A stretch of DNA of 64,000 nt from Rufibacter sp. XAAS-G3-1 (GTDB lineage Bacteria; Bacteroidota; Bacteroidia; Cytophagales; Hymenobacteraceae), in NCBI RefSeq assembly GCF_013623775.1, contig NZ_JABFAM010000006.1, forward strand, positions 1-64,000, given 5' to 3'. The translations under genes were made by a program, and so were the position numbers. Shown here piece by piece: positions 8,607 to 18,067 of this stretch (position 1 is its first letter; every line of letters starts with the position of its first letter). Under the pieces are notes generated by a model. The model worked only from the letters and a program-made list of their open reading frames with translations, had not been told where the DNA came from and searched no databases.

Positions 8607-9413
8607 TCAGCCCAGAACTTTACTAGGTAGGAATTCTTTCATAATGGCGATGGTCTCTTCGGGGGCACTTAGGTTGGGGCAGTGCCCGGTGGCCCTCAGA
8701 AGCCTGAATGTACTGTTGGGTAAATTCTGGTGCATGTATTCTCCTACGGGTAAAGGCGCGATAAGGTCATCTGAACACTGCATAATCAAGGCTTCAGTCC
8801 TCACGTTGCACAAATCGGCCCGGTTGTCTGACAGGAACGTGATGCGGGCGAAATCTTTGGCTATTTCTATGTCACTCTGGCAAAAGCTCTGGGTTAGTTC
8901 CTGGCTTAGTTCTGGCCTGTCTGGGTTTGCCATGATCAGAGGCGCGATGGCCCTGGCCCAGTTCAGGTAATCACTGTCTAGGGTACCCAGCAGATCATCT
9001 ATGCCCTCCTGGGTGAAGCCTCCGGTGTACTCCTCATCATTGATATAGCGCGGTGAGGGGCCAATCAACACCAGTTTAGAGAATCGGCCCGGGTCTAGAA
9101 TGGAGGCGAGCAACCCTATCATGGCACTCACCGAATGACCTACAAAAATGACCTCCTCCAGCTCCAGTTCCTCACAGATTTCCAGAATGTCTACCGCGTA
9201 AGACTGAAGCGAGGCATACCTTCCCAGGGTATACGCTGAGGTATCTGCCTTCCCGAAACCCACATGGTCAAACAGCACGATCTTGTACTCTTCCTCAAAA
9301 GCTGGGGTAATGTAGCGCCACATGTTCTGGTCACAGCCGTACCCATGGGCAAAAAGCATGGGCTTCTCTCCACGGCCTTTTACCTGTACGTTGTTTCTCT
9401 TACTTGCATTCAT
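8607..9413 (-). CDS. rsbQ: RsbQ-like alpha/beta hydrolase
   Basis: About 268 residues from ATG 9413. It closely follows Bacillus RsbQ throughout: KRNNVQVKGRG, MLFAHGYGCDQNMW, nucleophile Ser in FVGHSVSAMIG, acid in CSDDLIAP and His in TGHCP. RsbQ senses or produces a small hydrophobic ligand and activates the phosphatase RsbP in the energy-stress pathway. It is a structural relative of the plant receptors DAD2 and KAI2. No PAS-PP2C phosphatase gene is adjacent here. Instead a STAS-like gene lies downstream. The ligand is unknown. The longer frame to 9482 adds an unlikely N-terminal extension. Confidence 0.8.
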   Translation of the reverse strand: MNASKRNNVQVKGRGEKPMLFAHGYGCDQNMWRYITPAFEEEYKIVLFDHVGFGKADTSAYTLGRYASLQSYAVDILEICEELELEEVIFVGHSVSAMIGLLASILDPGRFSKLVLIGPSPRYINDEEYTGGFTQEGIDDLLGTLDSDYLNWARAIAPLIMANPDRPELSQELTQSFCQSDIEIAKDFARITFLSDNRADLCNVRTEALIMQCSDDLIAPLPVGEYMHQNLPNSTFRLLRATGHCPNLSAPEETIAIMKEFLPSKVLG

Positions 9414-9992
9414 ATAGAGGGGGTGATAAATGACTCTTAAAATAATCCAGCACACGTGGATACTACCCAATATACGAACCAAACCGTCAGAAACCTGTTT
9501 TAAGGCTGATTTTCTGAAAACAACCTCAAAACAGACCTGCTTTTATCTAAACTATTCTTTACAGAATCTAAGCTTGCATTCAAATTCTCAACATAGAGAT
9601 CTGATAGCTAATAGGTTTATTCCTTTAAAAGATCTTTCCTCTTTACCTGAAGAAAGAATAAGCATTCGCTCTTCTGCAAAGCCGAATCATCCTGCTAAAA
9701 TGCCAGGCTGTAGGCTTCACTATCCTTAGATCATCTGAGCGGTTGCGCCTTGTCAAAACAAAGTTGTGTGTACCGGAACAAGCCAAAGCTTCTCTTTCCC
9801 CTAGCCGTTTGACTACCTGACAGATAGCCTCTGAAGTGATTTCCTCCACTAAGGTTCTGTGAATTCTCTCTAACTAGGTGGAAAAATTACCGTTAGTTCT
9901 AAAACTCTGGTTCGTACCACTTAGGATACGGGGCTGGAGGTTGAGCAGAGATTTTTCTCTGCTCCTATTGTTTTCAATACACAAGATAAACT
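9414..9992. other. Intergenic region, 579 bp
   Basis: It contains one family A hairpin at 9495-9534. The rest shows no gene that can be defended. A 68-codon minus frame (9643-9849) has partly coding-like composition but no recognisable family and could be a decayed gene. Promoters for the flanking divergent genes (hydrolase and SDR) should lie here. Confidence 0.4.
9495..9534. repeat. Interspersed double-stem hairpin (family A)
   Basis: Arms CTGTTTTAAGGCTG and CAACCTCAAAACAG around TTTTCTGAAAA. The outer stem CTGTTTT/AAAACAG is perfect. Confidence 0.65.
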
Positions 9993-10709
9993 ATGGAATC
10001 ATTGAAAGGAAAAACTGCGCTCATTACAGGTGCCGGGAAAGGAATTGGGCGAGCATTAGCCATGGCATTGGCAAGAGAAGGCGTAAACATTGCGTTACTG
10101 GCCCGTACCCAGAGTGACTTACAAAAAGTAGCCACCGAGCTGGAGGGCTTAGGAGTGGAAACCTCCGTAGTAACCGCCGATGTCACCAATATAACCAGCG
10201 TGAATGAAGCCGTAGAGCAAGCGCGGCAGGAACTGGGCTTTATTGACATCCTGATCAATAACGCCGGTACCGCCGCCTTTGGCAAATTCCTGGAATTGGA
10301 ACCAGACCAGTGGGAACACATCATCAAAGTAAACCTCATGGGCCCGTACTACGTGACCCGCGCCGTGTTACCAGCCATGATCTCCAAGAAGACCGGCGAC
10401 ATTATCAACATTTCCTCTACCGCCGGTCAACGCGGTTCTGCCGTCACCAGTGCGTACAGCGCCTCTAAATTCGGGCTGATTGGCTTGTCTGAATCCTTGA
10501 TGCAGGAAGTAAGGAAGCACAACATACGGGTAACCACCCTCACGCCCAGCACCGTAGCCACCGATCTGGCGGTAGAGTTGAAACTGACCGACGGCAACCC
10601 CGAGAAAGTCATGCAACCCGAGGATTTCGCTGAGTTTGTGGTGTGCCAACTTAAACTGAACCGGAGGGTTTTCTTGAAAGAAGCCGGTATTTGGTCTACT
10701 AACCCGTAA
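9993..10709 (+). CDS. 3-ketoacyl-ACP reductase-type short-chain dehydrogenase (SDR)
   Basis: A 238-residue classical SDR. Cofactor motif TGAGKGIG (residues 12-19), NNAG at 89-92, catalytic Ser near 141-142 ([10 protein letters not shown]), Tyr155 and Lys159 in YSASK. It is annotated as FabG-like in relatives, but many SDRs share this pattern, so the substrate is uncertain. The Arg after the Gly motif and ARTQ near residue 37 suggest NADPH preference. A strong terminator at 10725-10757 follows, so it is a single-gene unit. Confidence 0.8.
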   Translation: MESLKGKTALITGAGKGIGRALAMALAREGVNIALLARTQSDLQKVATELEGLGVETSVVTADVTNITSVNEAVEQARQELGFIDILINNAGTAAFGKFLELEPDQWEHIIKVNLMGPYYVTRAVLPAMISKKTGDIINISSTAGQRGSAVTSAYSASKFGLIGLSESLMQEVRKHNIRVTTLTPSTVATDLAVELKLTDGNPEKVMQPEDFAEFVVCQLKLNRRVFLKEAGIWSTNP

Positions 10710-10724
10710 ATGCCGTGATGTAAC

Positions 10725-10757
10725 AAAAAAGCCATACCTGTTAGGTATGGCTTTTTT
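10725..10757. terminator. Rho-independent terminator between convergent genes
   Basis: Perfect stem AAAAAAGCCATACCT / AGGTATGGCTTTTTT with a 3-base loop, usable by both the SDR (+) and the helicase (-). Confidence 0.9.
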
Positions 10758-10807
10758 GTGGATCTATCCTCTTCTGGCAAGTCCTAACCACTAGGCGAAT
10801 GGATTCC

Positions 10808-10846
10808 GGTTTTTCTTCTGTTTTCTAAAAACAAGCTCTAAAATCC
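10808..10846. repeat. Family A-like hairpin spanning the helicase stop codon
   Basis: On the minus strand GGATTTTAGAGCTTG pairs loosely with CAGAAGAAAAACC around TTTTTAGAAAA. The helicase TAG stop (10838-10840) is inside the arm, so the last codon is part of the repeat. Degenerate copy. Confidence 0.4.
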
Positions 10847-11983
10847 TTTCAAGTCAGTCTCTTTCGTTTCCTGGGTGGGGATAATGCGCTTGGTTTGCTT
10901 CTGGATGATCTTGAAATGGTGGGCATCCTCGGGCGTGACCAAGGTGATGGCTTCTCCGGCAGACTCTGCCCGGCCGGTGCGCCCAATTCTATGGATGTAA
11001 TCTTTAGACGAACGGGGCAGATCATAATTGATCACGTAAGGCAAATACTGCACATCAATGCCCCGCGAGGCCAGGTCGGTGGCTACCAAAACCGCTACTT
11101 TCCCTTTCTTGAACAAGGCCAGCGCCTCGGTTCTGGCTCCTTGGCTTTTGCCGCTGTGCAGGGCTACCGCTTTAATGCCGTTATTAGCTAATTTAGTTAC
11201 CAGATGGTCGGCGCGTTGCGTGGCCGAGACAAAGACCAGTACCTGTTGCATTTGACGGTGCTTGATGAGGTAACGCAGGAAAGGCCCTTTTCTCTCGGTC
11301 TCCACCAGGTAGGCCACTTCTGAGATCAGGGAAGGCGCGGTGCTTTCTTCTTCTTTGATTTCTACGGTGACCGGCTCTCTAAGCATGGTTTCCTGAATGG
11401 CATTTACCTTGTTGTCCAGCGTGGCGGAGAACAGCAGATTCTGGCGTCTTTTTGGCAAAAGAGCCAAAATCTGGCGCATCTCCTCCTCAAAACCCAGGTT
11501 CAGCATCTTGTCGGCCTCATCCAGCACCAGGGTTTCCACCTCAGACAGATGCACGGCCTTTGACTCCACCAGATCCAGCAAGCGGCCAGGGGTGGCCACC
11601 AGAATATCGGTGCCCTGCAACTTCATCATCTGCGGATTGATGGATACGCCCCCGAATACCGCCAAGGTCTTGATCTGGATGGGAATATGCGCGCTGAAAG
11701 ACAGGAACACCTCCCCTACCTGCAAGGCCAGTTCGCGCGTGGGCACCAGCACCAACGCCTTCACGTACCGGTTCCGGAACGCCCGGTTGGTTTGCATTTT
11801 GTCCAGCAGCGGCAACGCGTAGGCCGCCGTTTTTCCCGAGCCCGTTTGCGCAATGCCCAGCACATCTTTCCCTTTCAGGATTTCCGGAATAGCGGCTTTC
11901 TGTACCGGGGTGGGTTCTGCGTATTTCTGGGAAGCAACTGCTTTTAGGATTGCGGGAGATAACCCAAGCTCTGAAAAAGACAT
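10838..11983 (-). CDS. DEAD-box RNA helicase (RhlE-like)
   Basis: A 381-residue protein consisting of the helicase core with almost no C-terminal tail. Motifs in order: Q motif with FSELGLSPAIL and PTPVQ, Walker A AQTGSGKT (45-52), PTRELA, TPGRLLDL, DEAD, SAT and HRIGRTGRA. These enzymes unwind short RNA duplexes in ribosome assembly or mRNA decay, using ATP. RhlE-group members usually have a basic tail of 50 or more residues; here it is missing. The protein ends a few residues after the core (TDLKGF), just where a family A repeat arm begins, so repeat-linked truncation is possible. Confidence 0.9.
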   Translation of the reverse strand: MSFSELGLSPAILKAVASQKYAEPTPVQKAAIPEILKGKDVLGIAQTGSGKTAAYALPLLDKMQTNRAFRNRYVKALVLVPTRELALQVGEVFLSFSAHIPIQIKTLAVFGGVSINPQMMKLQGTDILVATPGRLLDLVESKAVHLSEVETLVLDEADKMLNLGFEEEMRQILALLPKRRQNLLFSATLDNKVNAIQETMLREPVTVEIKEEESTAPSLISEVAYLVETERKGPFLRYLIKHRQMQQVLVFVSATQRADHLVTKLANNGIKAVALHSGKSQGARTEALALFKKGKVAVLVATDLASRGIDVQYLPYVINYDLPRSSKDYIHRIGRTGRAESAGEAITLVTPEDAHHFKIIQKQTKRIIPTQETKETDLKGF

Positions 11984-12046
11984 AAATATTGCTGATGAAG
12001 GTATTTTGACAGCGCAAAGGTAACCCGAATAATTTGGTTTTGGGGT

Positions 12047-12571
12047 TTATGGGGCTTTCTCCGGAGAAGCGGAGGAACCATCTCCGGCTTTAAAATGCTG
12101 AATGACCTGTTGTACCAGTACATCCGGCGGATGAACAATGTCAAGAGCCAAGGCATCGGCAGGCACCTCCAAGGTCTGTAACTGTGAGGCAAGTAGCGCC
12201 TCGGGCATAAAGTGACCTTCCCTCCCACCCATGCGTTCCTTCAGAAGGGCTACTTGGCCGTGGAGGAAAACTATTTTAAGCCCCTTTTCCAGATTCTGCC
12301 GCAAAACCAGACGGTACTGCTCTTTGAGCGCCGAGCAGGCCATGACCACCTCTTGCCCGGCAGCTTCCGCTTCTTGCAGGAGATGGTTCAGTTTGCGAAG
12401 CCACTCCGCCCTATCCTCATCCGTGAGCGGAATACCGCTGCTCATTTTAGCTATGCTGGGTGCCAGGTGATGGTCATCGGCATCAATGAAATGCAGCCGG
12501 AGTTTCTGCGCCAGCAATTTGCCCACCGTGCTCTTCCCACTGCCAGATACGCCCATTACCATGTAAGACAT
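12047..12571 (-). CDS. gntK: Gluconokinase (GntK family)
   Basis: A 174-residue P-loop kinase. Walker A GVSGSGKS (residues 7-14), substrate region DADDHHL with KMSSGIPLTDEDRAEWL, and ACSALKEQYRLVLR, all typical of gluconokinases that phosphorylate D-gluconate to 6-phosphogluconate. The acidic DADD replaces the commoner DGDD, a mild change. The tail after about residue 155 (GDGSSASPEKAP) looks disordered. No gluconate transporter or 6-phosphogluconate enzyme is nearby. Confidence 0.85.
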   Translation of the reverse strand: MSYMVMGVSGSGKSTVGKLLAQKLRLHFIDADDHHLAPSIAKMSSGIPLTDEDRAEWLRKLNHLLQEAEAAGQEVVMACSALKEQYRLVLRQNLEKGLKIVFLHGQVALLKERMGGREGHFMPEALLASQLQTLEVPADALALDIVHPPDVLVQQVIQHFKAGDGSSASPEKAP

Positions 12572-12751
12572 GTTCTTCTCACTTTGTGTGTTGCTTAAGC
12601 ATACGCACTCAGCGGCAATGTGTTATTTCTACGGAGGTCAAGGCAAAGAAGGAAGTAAATGAGGACCTTAAAACAGGTAGAAAGCTTCCCCTTTTCGTCG
12701 GGAACCAACTCCTTCGCTGTTTTAGTGTGTAGCGGTGTACTTTCTACCAAG

Positions 12752-13120
12752 ATGCCCACACTCATCCATTATGTGTCTTCTTTAAAAGAAAACAGAAGGA
12801 ATCTCAGGAATGCCCTTACGCCTGCTGAAGCTACCTTATGGGAAATGTTGCAAAGGAGCCAGTTGCATGGAAAGAAATTCAGAAGACAACATAGGGTAGG
12901 CCCTTACATTCTTGATTTCTACTGCCCATCAGAAATGCTTGCAATCAAGTTGGACGGTGCCCATCATTTTACGGATGCAGGCTTTGAAGATGATTTAGTA
13001 CGGACAGCGTACTTGGAGAATCTGTACATTAGGGTACTCCGATTTGAAAACAAGGAGGCGTTTGAGCAGACGGAAGGAGTACTGGAGGTAATTAGAAGGA
13101 ACTTTAGAAGCGCCTTTTAA
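12752..13120 (+). CDS. DUF559 (Vsr-like PD-(D/E)XK) endonuclease-fold protein
   Basis: About 122 residues from ATG 12752; upstream in-frame ATG 12659 adds 31 residues that do not belong to the family. The DUF559 order is clear: LRNALTPAEATLWEML, KKFRRQHRVGPYILDFYCP, LAIKLDGAHH, and YLENLYIRVLRF. The E/D/xxK-like residues are those of the Vsr and restriction-endonuclease fold. Such small proteins are widespread orphan genes, with possible DNA repair or mobile-element ties but no proven job. A hairpin at 13125-13157 follows. Confidence 0.8.
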   Translation: MPTLIHYVSSLKENRRNLRNALTPAEATLWEMLQRSQLHGKKFRRQHRVGPYILDFYCPSEMLAIKLDGAHHFTDAGFEDDLVRTAYLENLYIRVLRFENKEAFEQTEGVLEVIRRNFRSAF

Positions 13121-13124
13121 CCAA

Positions 13125-13157
13125 CCCAACCCCTCCTACATTAGGAGGGGTTGGGGG
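13125..13157 (+). terminator. Hairpin after DUF559 gene
   Basis: CCCAACCCCTCCT / AGGAGGGGTTGGG with a short loop. It lacks a clean T tract, so it may be a dispersed GC-rich palindrome that also acts as a transcript end. Confidence 0.6.
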
Positions 13158-13243
13158 AGTAATTTCTGAATTGGGGGTGGTCAACTTCGGAGCGCAACGT
13201 ACAGAGACAAACTCCGTTTTTCTTACCTTTACCGGCAGATTAA

Positions 13244-15307
<2,064 letters not shown>

Positions 15308-15315
15308 CACCATTT

Positions 15316-15364
15316 TGGGCAGAGACACTCGTAGGAGCTACGCACACTACAAGGTCTTTTGAGC
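15316..15364 (+). repeat. Dispersed repeat family C, copy 1
   Basis: Core AGACACTCGTAGGAGCTACG followed by CACACTACAAGGTCTTTTGAGC. Matches 37932-37980 and 25080-25128, and the reverse complement of 15522-15560 and 30709-30752. Confidence 0.65.
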
Positions 15365-15415
15365 TTGCTTCTTCTCTAAATTGTAAGTTTTAAACGTGGC
15401 AAGTTCTGATGAATC

Positions 15416-15448
15416 AAACCTGTGAAGTTTTCAAAACCTCACAGGTTT
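15416..15448. repeat. AAACCTGTGAGG palindrome (family D), copy 1
   Basis: AAACCTGTGAAGTTTT and AAAACCTCACAGGTTT, nearly perfect arms. Related copies at 30882-30913 and 37863-37895. This palindrome is familiar from many Bacteroidota genomes. Confidence 0.75.
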
Positions 15449-15449
15449 C

Positions 15450-15487
15450 TTATTTTCAAGCTATTTTTCAGAAAACAAGTCTAAAAC
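15450..15487. repeat. Family A hairpin, degenerate
   Basis: TATTTTCAAGC ... TTTTTCAGAAAA ... AAGTCTAAAAC; the inner stem is intact and the outer arms are mismatched. Confidence 0.4.
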
Positions 15488-15521
15488 AACTCATCAATAT
15501 TCATTCTTAGCTAATTCAAAT

Positions 15522-15560
15522 GACCTCGTAATGTGCGAAGCTCCTATGAGTGTCTTCGCC
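15522..15560 (-). repeat. Dispersed repeat family C, copy 2 (inverted)
   Basis: Reverse complement reads GCGAAGACACTCATAGGAGC, then TTCGCACATTACGAGGTC, close to copy 1. Confidence 0.6.
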
Positions 15561-15576
15561 AATAGATGCAATTCCG

Positions 15577-15612
15577 GTTTAGACCTTCTTTTCTGAAAAA
15601 CAGCCTGAAAAC
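15577..15612. repeat. Interspersed double-stem hairpin (family A)
   Basis: GGTTTAGACCTT / AGCCTGAAAAC around TTTTCTGAAAAA. Confidence 0.5.
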
Positions 15613-15767
15613 GCCTGGCACACCTGCTTCTACCTTTCACCTGAGAATCAAAGAACAGACAGCCATTAAGCAGCCTAACCTTTAAAGCACAATAAAAAAA
15701 TACAAAACACGTAACGCTAATCTTTCTTACACGTTGGTTTAGGAAAACTGTGTAGATAGAAAACGCC

Positions 15768-16775
15768 ATGTCTTTCAAGCCACTGCCAATAGAGAAGAAC
15801 AAGGAAGGAAACGTGCGGACTGTGGGCTTTGAGCTGGAGTTCGCCAATGTGGGCATCAACGAGTGCATCCAGATTGTGCAGGAGCTGTACGGAGGCGAGG
15901 TGCAGTGGGAAAACCGTTTCTCGGCAAAAGTGGTGAACACGCGGTTGGGAGATTTCAGCGTGGAGATTGACTTGAAGCTCTTAACCGAAAAGCAGTACAA
16001 ACCGCTTCTCGAGAAGCTCAACATTGACGTTGAGCATACCAAGTTGGGACAGGAGACGCTGGAAGAGAAAATTGATGATGCCCTGGAAAGCGTCATCAAG
16101 AAGGTGATTCCGTATGAGATTGGGGTGCCTCCGGTGCCGTATAATCAATTAGACCAGTTAGAGGCGCTACGACAATCTTTGTATGCGCATCAGGCCAAAG
16201 GCACCGAAGCATTCTTCACCAATGCGTTCGGCACGCACATCAACGTAGAGATACCAGATACCGAACCTGCTACCATTCTGCGCTACATCAGGGCGTTTCT
16301 GCTGCTGTACCCCTGGTTGCTGGAAGCCGGTGAAACCGATTTTGCCCGTAAAAACCTGACTTCGTTCATCAACCCTTTTCCGGCAGACTACAACGCACTG
16401 GTGCTGGACCCAGACTACAACCCAACGCTGGCGCAACTCATTGACGATTACCACCAGTACAACCCAGACCGGAACCGCCCCTTGGATATGTACCCGTTGT
16501 TTGCCTTCGTGAACGAGCAGCAAGTGAACCAGTTTACCAACCTGGGCAGCGTGAAAGCCCGAAAAACCTTTCACTACCGCCTGCCCAACTCCTGCATTTC
16601 TGACCCAGACTGGACATTGGCGCAGGAGTGGAACAACTGGGTAGTTATTGAAGAATTGGCGAGCAAACCAGAAAGAATCACCGAGATGAGCAAGGAGTAC
16701 CTCCACCTGAAGGAGAACACGCTTTTAGGGTTTGAAGGGAAGTGGTGTAAACAAACAGAACAGTGGCTAACATAA
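15768..16775 (+). CDS. Putative amidoligase (glutamine-synthetase-like fold)
   Basis: A 335-residue protein of the amidoligase_2 type. The N-terminal signature RTVGFELEFANVG carries the Glu pair (about residues 22 and 24) expected to bind Mg-ATP. SVEIDLK and FGTHINVEI supply further conserved acid and His positions. Members are predicted to form an amide or peptide bond between a carboxylate and an amine at ATP expense. Its stop overlaps the start of a class I glutamine amidotransferase, the partner that comparative studies describe for this family. The product is unknown: a modified peptide, cell-wall peptide or small metabolite are all possible. Start at ATG 15768 fits the family N-terminus. 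Confidence 0.8.
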   Translation: MSFKPLPIEKNKEGNVRTVGFELEFANVGINECIQIVQELYGGEVQWENRFSAKVVNTRLGDFSVEIDLKLLTEKQYKPLLEKLNIDVEHTKLGQETLEEKIDDALESVIKKVIPYEIGVPPVPYNQLDQLEALRQSLYAHQAKGTEAFFTNAFGTHINVEIPDTEPATILRYIRAFLLLYPWLLEAGETDFARKNLTSFINPFPADYNALVLDPDYNPTLAQLIDDYHQYNPDRNRPLDMYPLFAFVNEQQVNQFTNLGSVKARKTFHYRLPNSCISDPDWTLAQEWNNWVVIEELASKPERITEMSKEYLHLKENTLLGFEGKWCKQTEQWLT

Positions 16776-17701
16776 AGAAAAAGGTTTATAGGATCAACCG
16801 AAACCGCCCTACCATTGGCATTACGGGGCCAGACAAAGGCGGGGAAGTGGCGTGGGTATTTACGGCCTTCGGGGTGTTGCTGGCGGGCGGTAAACCCGTC
16901 CACATCACCCCTTCCAACCCGCGCACCGCCGATGGTCTGCAAGGGCTCATCATTGGCGGCGGGGCCGATGTAGACCCGCAGACCTACCAGCAGGACGCCG
17001 TGTTCCAGGAGTATCTGCAACGCACCCTCAAGAACCCCAAAAAAAACTTCTTCCAACGGGTTTGGCGCTTTACCCGCTGGATTTATTACCCCGCCCTTTT
17101 CTTCGTCCGGAAACTCTTCAGCCGCAAACCACAGTGGTCTTTAGACCAAGCCCGCGACCATCTGGAGTTCCAGTTGATAGACCAAGCCGTCAAGAAAAAC
17201 CTACCGGTATTGGGTATCTGCCGGGGCTCCCAGCTGATGAACGTCTATTTCAGGGGTACCCTGTACCAAGACATCAGTACTTTTTACAAAGAAGAGCCCA
17301 ATCCTTCCAGCATTTTCCCGGTAAAGAAAGTCACCTTCAAACCGGGCAGTAAGCTGTCCCAGATTATAGGCCTGCCAAAACTAAAGGTGAACGCGCTGCA
17401 CCACCAGGCTGTCAATACCCCCGGCAAAGGTCTGGAGATTGTCGCCCGCGAAGCCAACCAGGTGGTGCAGGCCATTGAGCACACCGAGCGGGAATTCATG
17501 TTGGGCGTGCAGTGGCACCCTGAGTATTTGCCGCGCCGGCAGGAACAACGGCGCATTTTTCAGGCTTTGGTGCAGAAAGCCCGCGAGGTGAACCTACAGA
17601 TAGAAGACCCTGATATGGAAGAGGCGTTGGCGCAACCAAGGGGCACTACGTTGGTTTCCTTAGACCAACAAGTAAAGGAAACCAACGCCAATAGAGGCTG
17701 A
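16763..17701 (+). CDS. Class I glutamine amidotransferase / gamma-glutamyl hydrolase (peptidase C26-like)
   Basis: A 312-residue protein starting at GTG 16763, 13 bases inside the amidoligase gene, so translational coupling is likely. The triad is visible: Cys153 in GICRGSQ, His252 and Glu254 in GVQWHPEYLP; GGGADVDP near residue 67 is typical of the PuuD/C26 group. The enzyme may release ammonia from glutamine for the amidoligase, or cut gamma-glutamyl bonds in its product. An unusual insert of about 45 residues (roughly 82-125) lies before the Cys loop. It is basic and aromatic (RFTRWIYYPALFFVRKLFS) and could bind membrane. Confidence 0.8.
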   Translation: MANIKKKVYRINRNRPTIGITGPDKGGEVAWVFTAFGVLLAGGKPVHITPSNPRTADGLQGLIIGGGADVDPQTYQQDAVFQEYLQRTLKNPKKNFFQRVWRFTRWIYYPALFFVRKLFSRKPQWSLDQARDHLEFQLIDQAVKKNLPVLGICRGSQLMNVYFRGTLYQDISTFYKEEPNPSSIFPVKKVTFKPGSKLSQIIGLPKLKVNALHHQAVNTPGKGLEIVAREANQVVQAIEHTEREFMLGVQWHPEYLPRRQEQRRIFQALVQKAREVNLQIEDPDMEEALAQPRGTTLVSLDQQVKETNANRG

Positions 17702-17729
17702 TCTCGTTTGTAAAGGTAGAATAAGAGCC

Positions 17730-17765
17730 GTTTTCGTCTCCTTTTCTCAAAAACAGGCTGAAAAC
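17730..17765. repeat. Interspersed double-stem hairpin (family A)
   Basis: GTTTTCGTCTCC / AGGCTGAAAAC around TTTTCTCAAAA. Confidence 0.5.
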
Positions 17766-17810
17766 CAACCCCATCTCAACTCTGCATCTTTTAGAGCTAA
17801 TTCACACTAC

Positions 17811-17872
17811 GGCGCGGATTTACTTCCGGGCCTTCTGAACATTGCAGCAAGCCACAGAAGTAAATCCGCGCC
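17811..17872. repeat. Inverted repeat GGCGCGGATTTACTTC
   Basis: GGCGCGGATTTACTTC (17811-17826) and its exact complement GAAGTAAATCCGCGCC (17857-17872), 30-base loop. The right arm alone recurs near 25208-25230 and 41823-41843. Confidence 0.75.
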
Positions 17873-17929
17873 CTAGATGTCAAAGGCCGTCTATAAGATT
17901 TCTGAAATTCTCCTCCTTTTCATAAAACA

Positions 17930-17961
17930 GAAAGTCGGCCCGAATTCTCGGGCCGACTTTC
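17930..17961. terminator. Terminator between convergent genes
   Basis: GAAAGTCGGCCCGA / TCGGGCCGACTTTC, perfect arms, between the amidotransferase (+) and the PorE-like gene (-). Confidence 0.8.
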
Positions 17962-18067
17962 TGTACAACTAAACAAAACATTAAACAACTAAACTTAACC
18001 TGGGTTTCACTTCTTGTAGAACCAGCGCTGGGGCAGATAGTTTATTACGTTTCAAATTCATGTCTGG

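Larger units (their letters stand above)
15308..15767. other. Intergenic repeat cluster, 460 bp
   Basis: No gene. It holds two opposed copies of family C (15316-15364 and 15522-15560), an AAACCTGTG palindrome (15416-15448) and two family A hairpins (15450-15487 and 15577-15612). The opposed family C copies form a loose inverted repeat around about 160 bp. Confidence 0.6.
17702..18067. other. Intergenic region, 366 bp
   Basis: Contains a family A hairpin, a 16-bp inverted repeat and a terminator, each listed separately. No gene seen. Confidence 0.6.

Noticed and set aside
9643-9849. 68-codon minus frame between rsbQ-like gene and SDR
   Set aside because: Some coding-like stretches but no recognisable family and no good start; may be a decayed gene, not supported enough to list.
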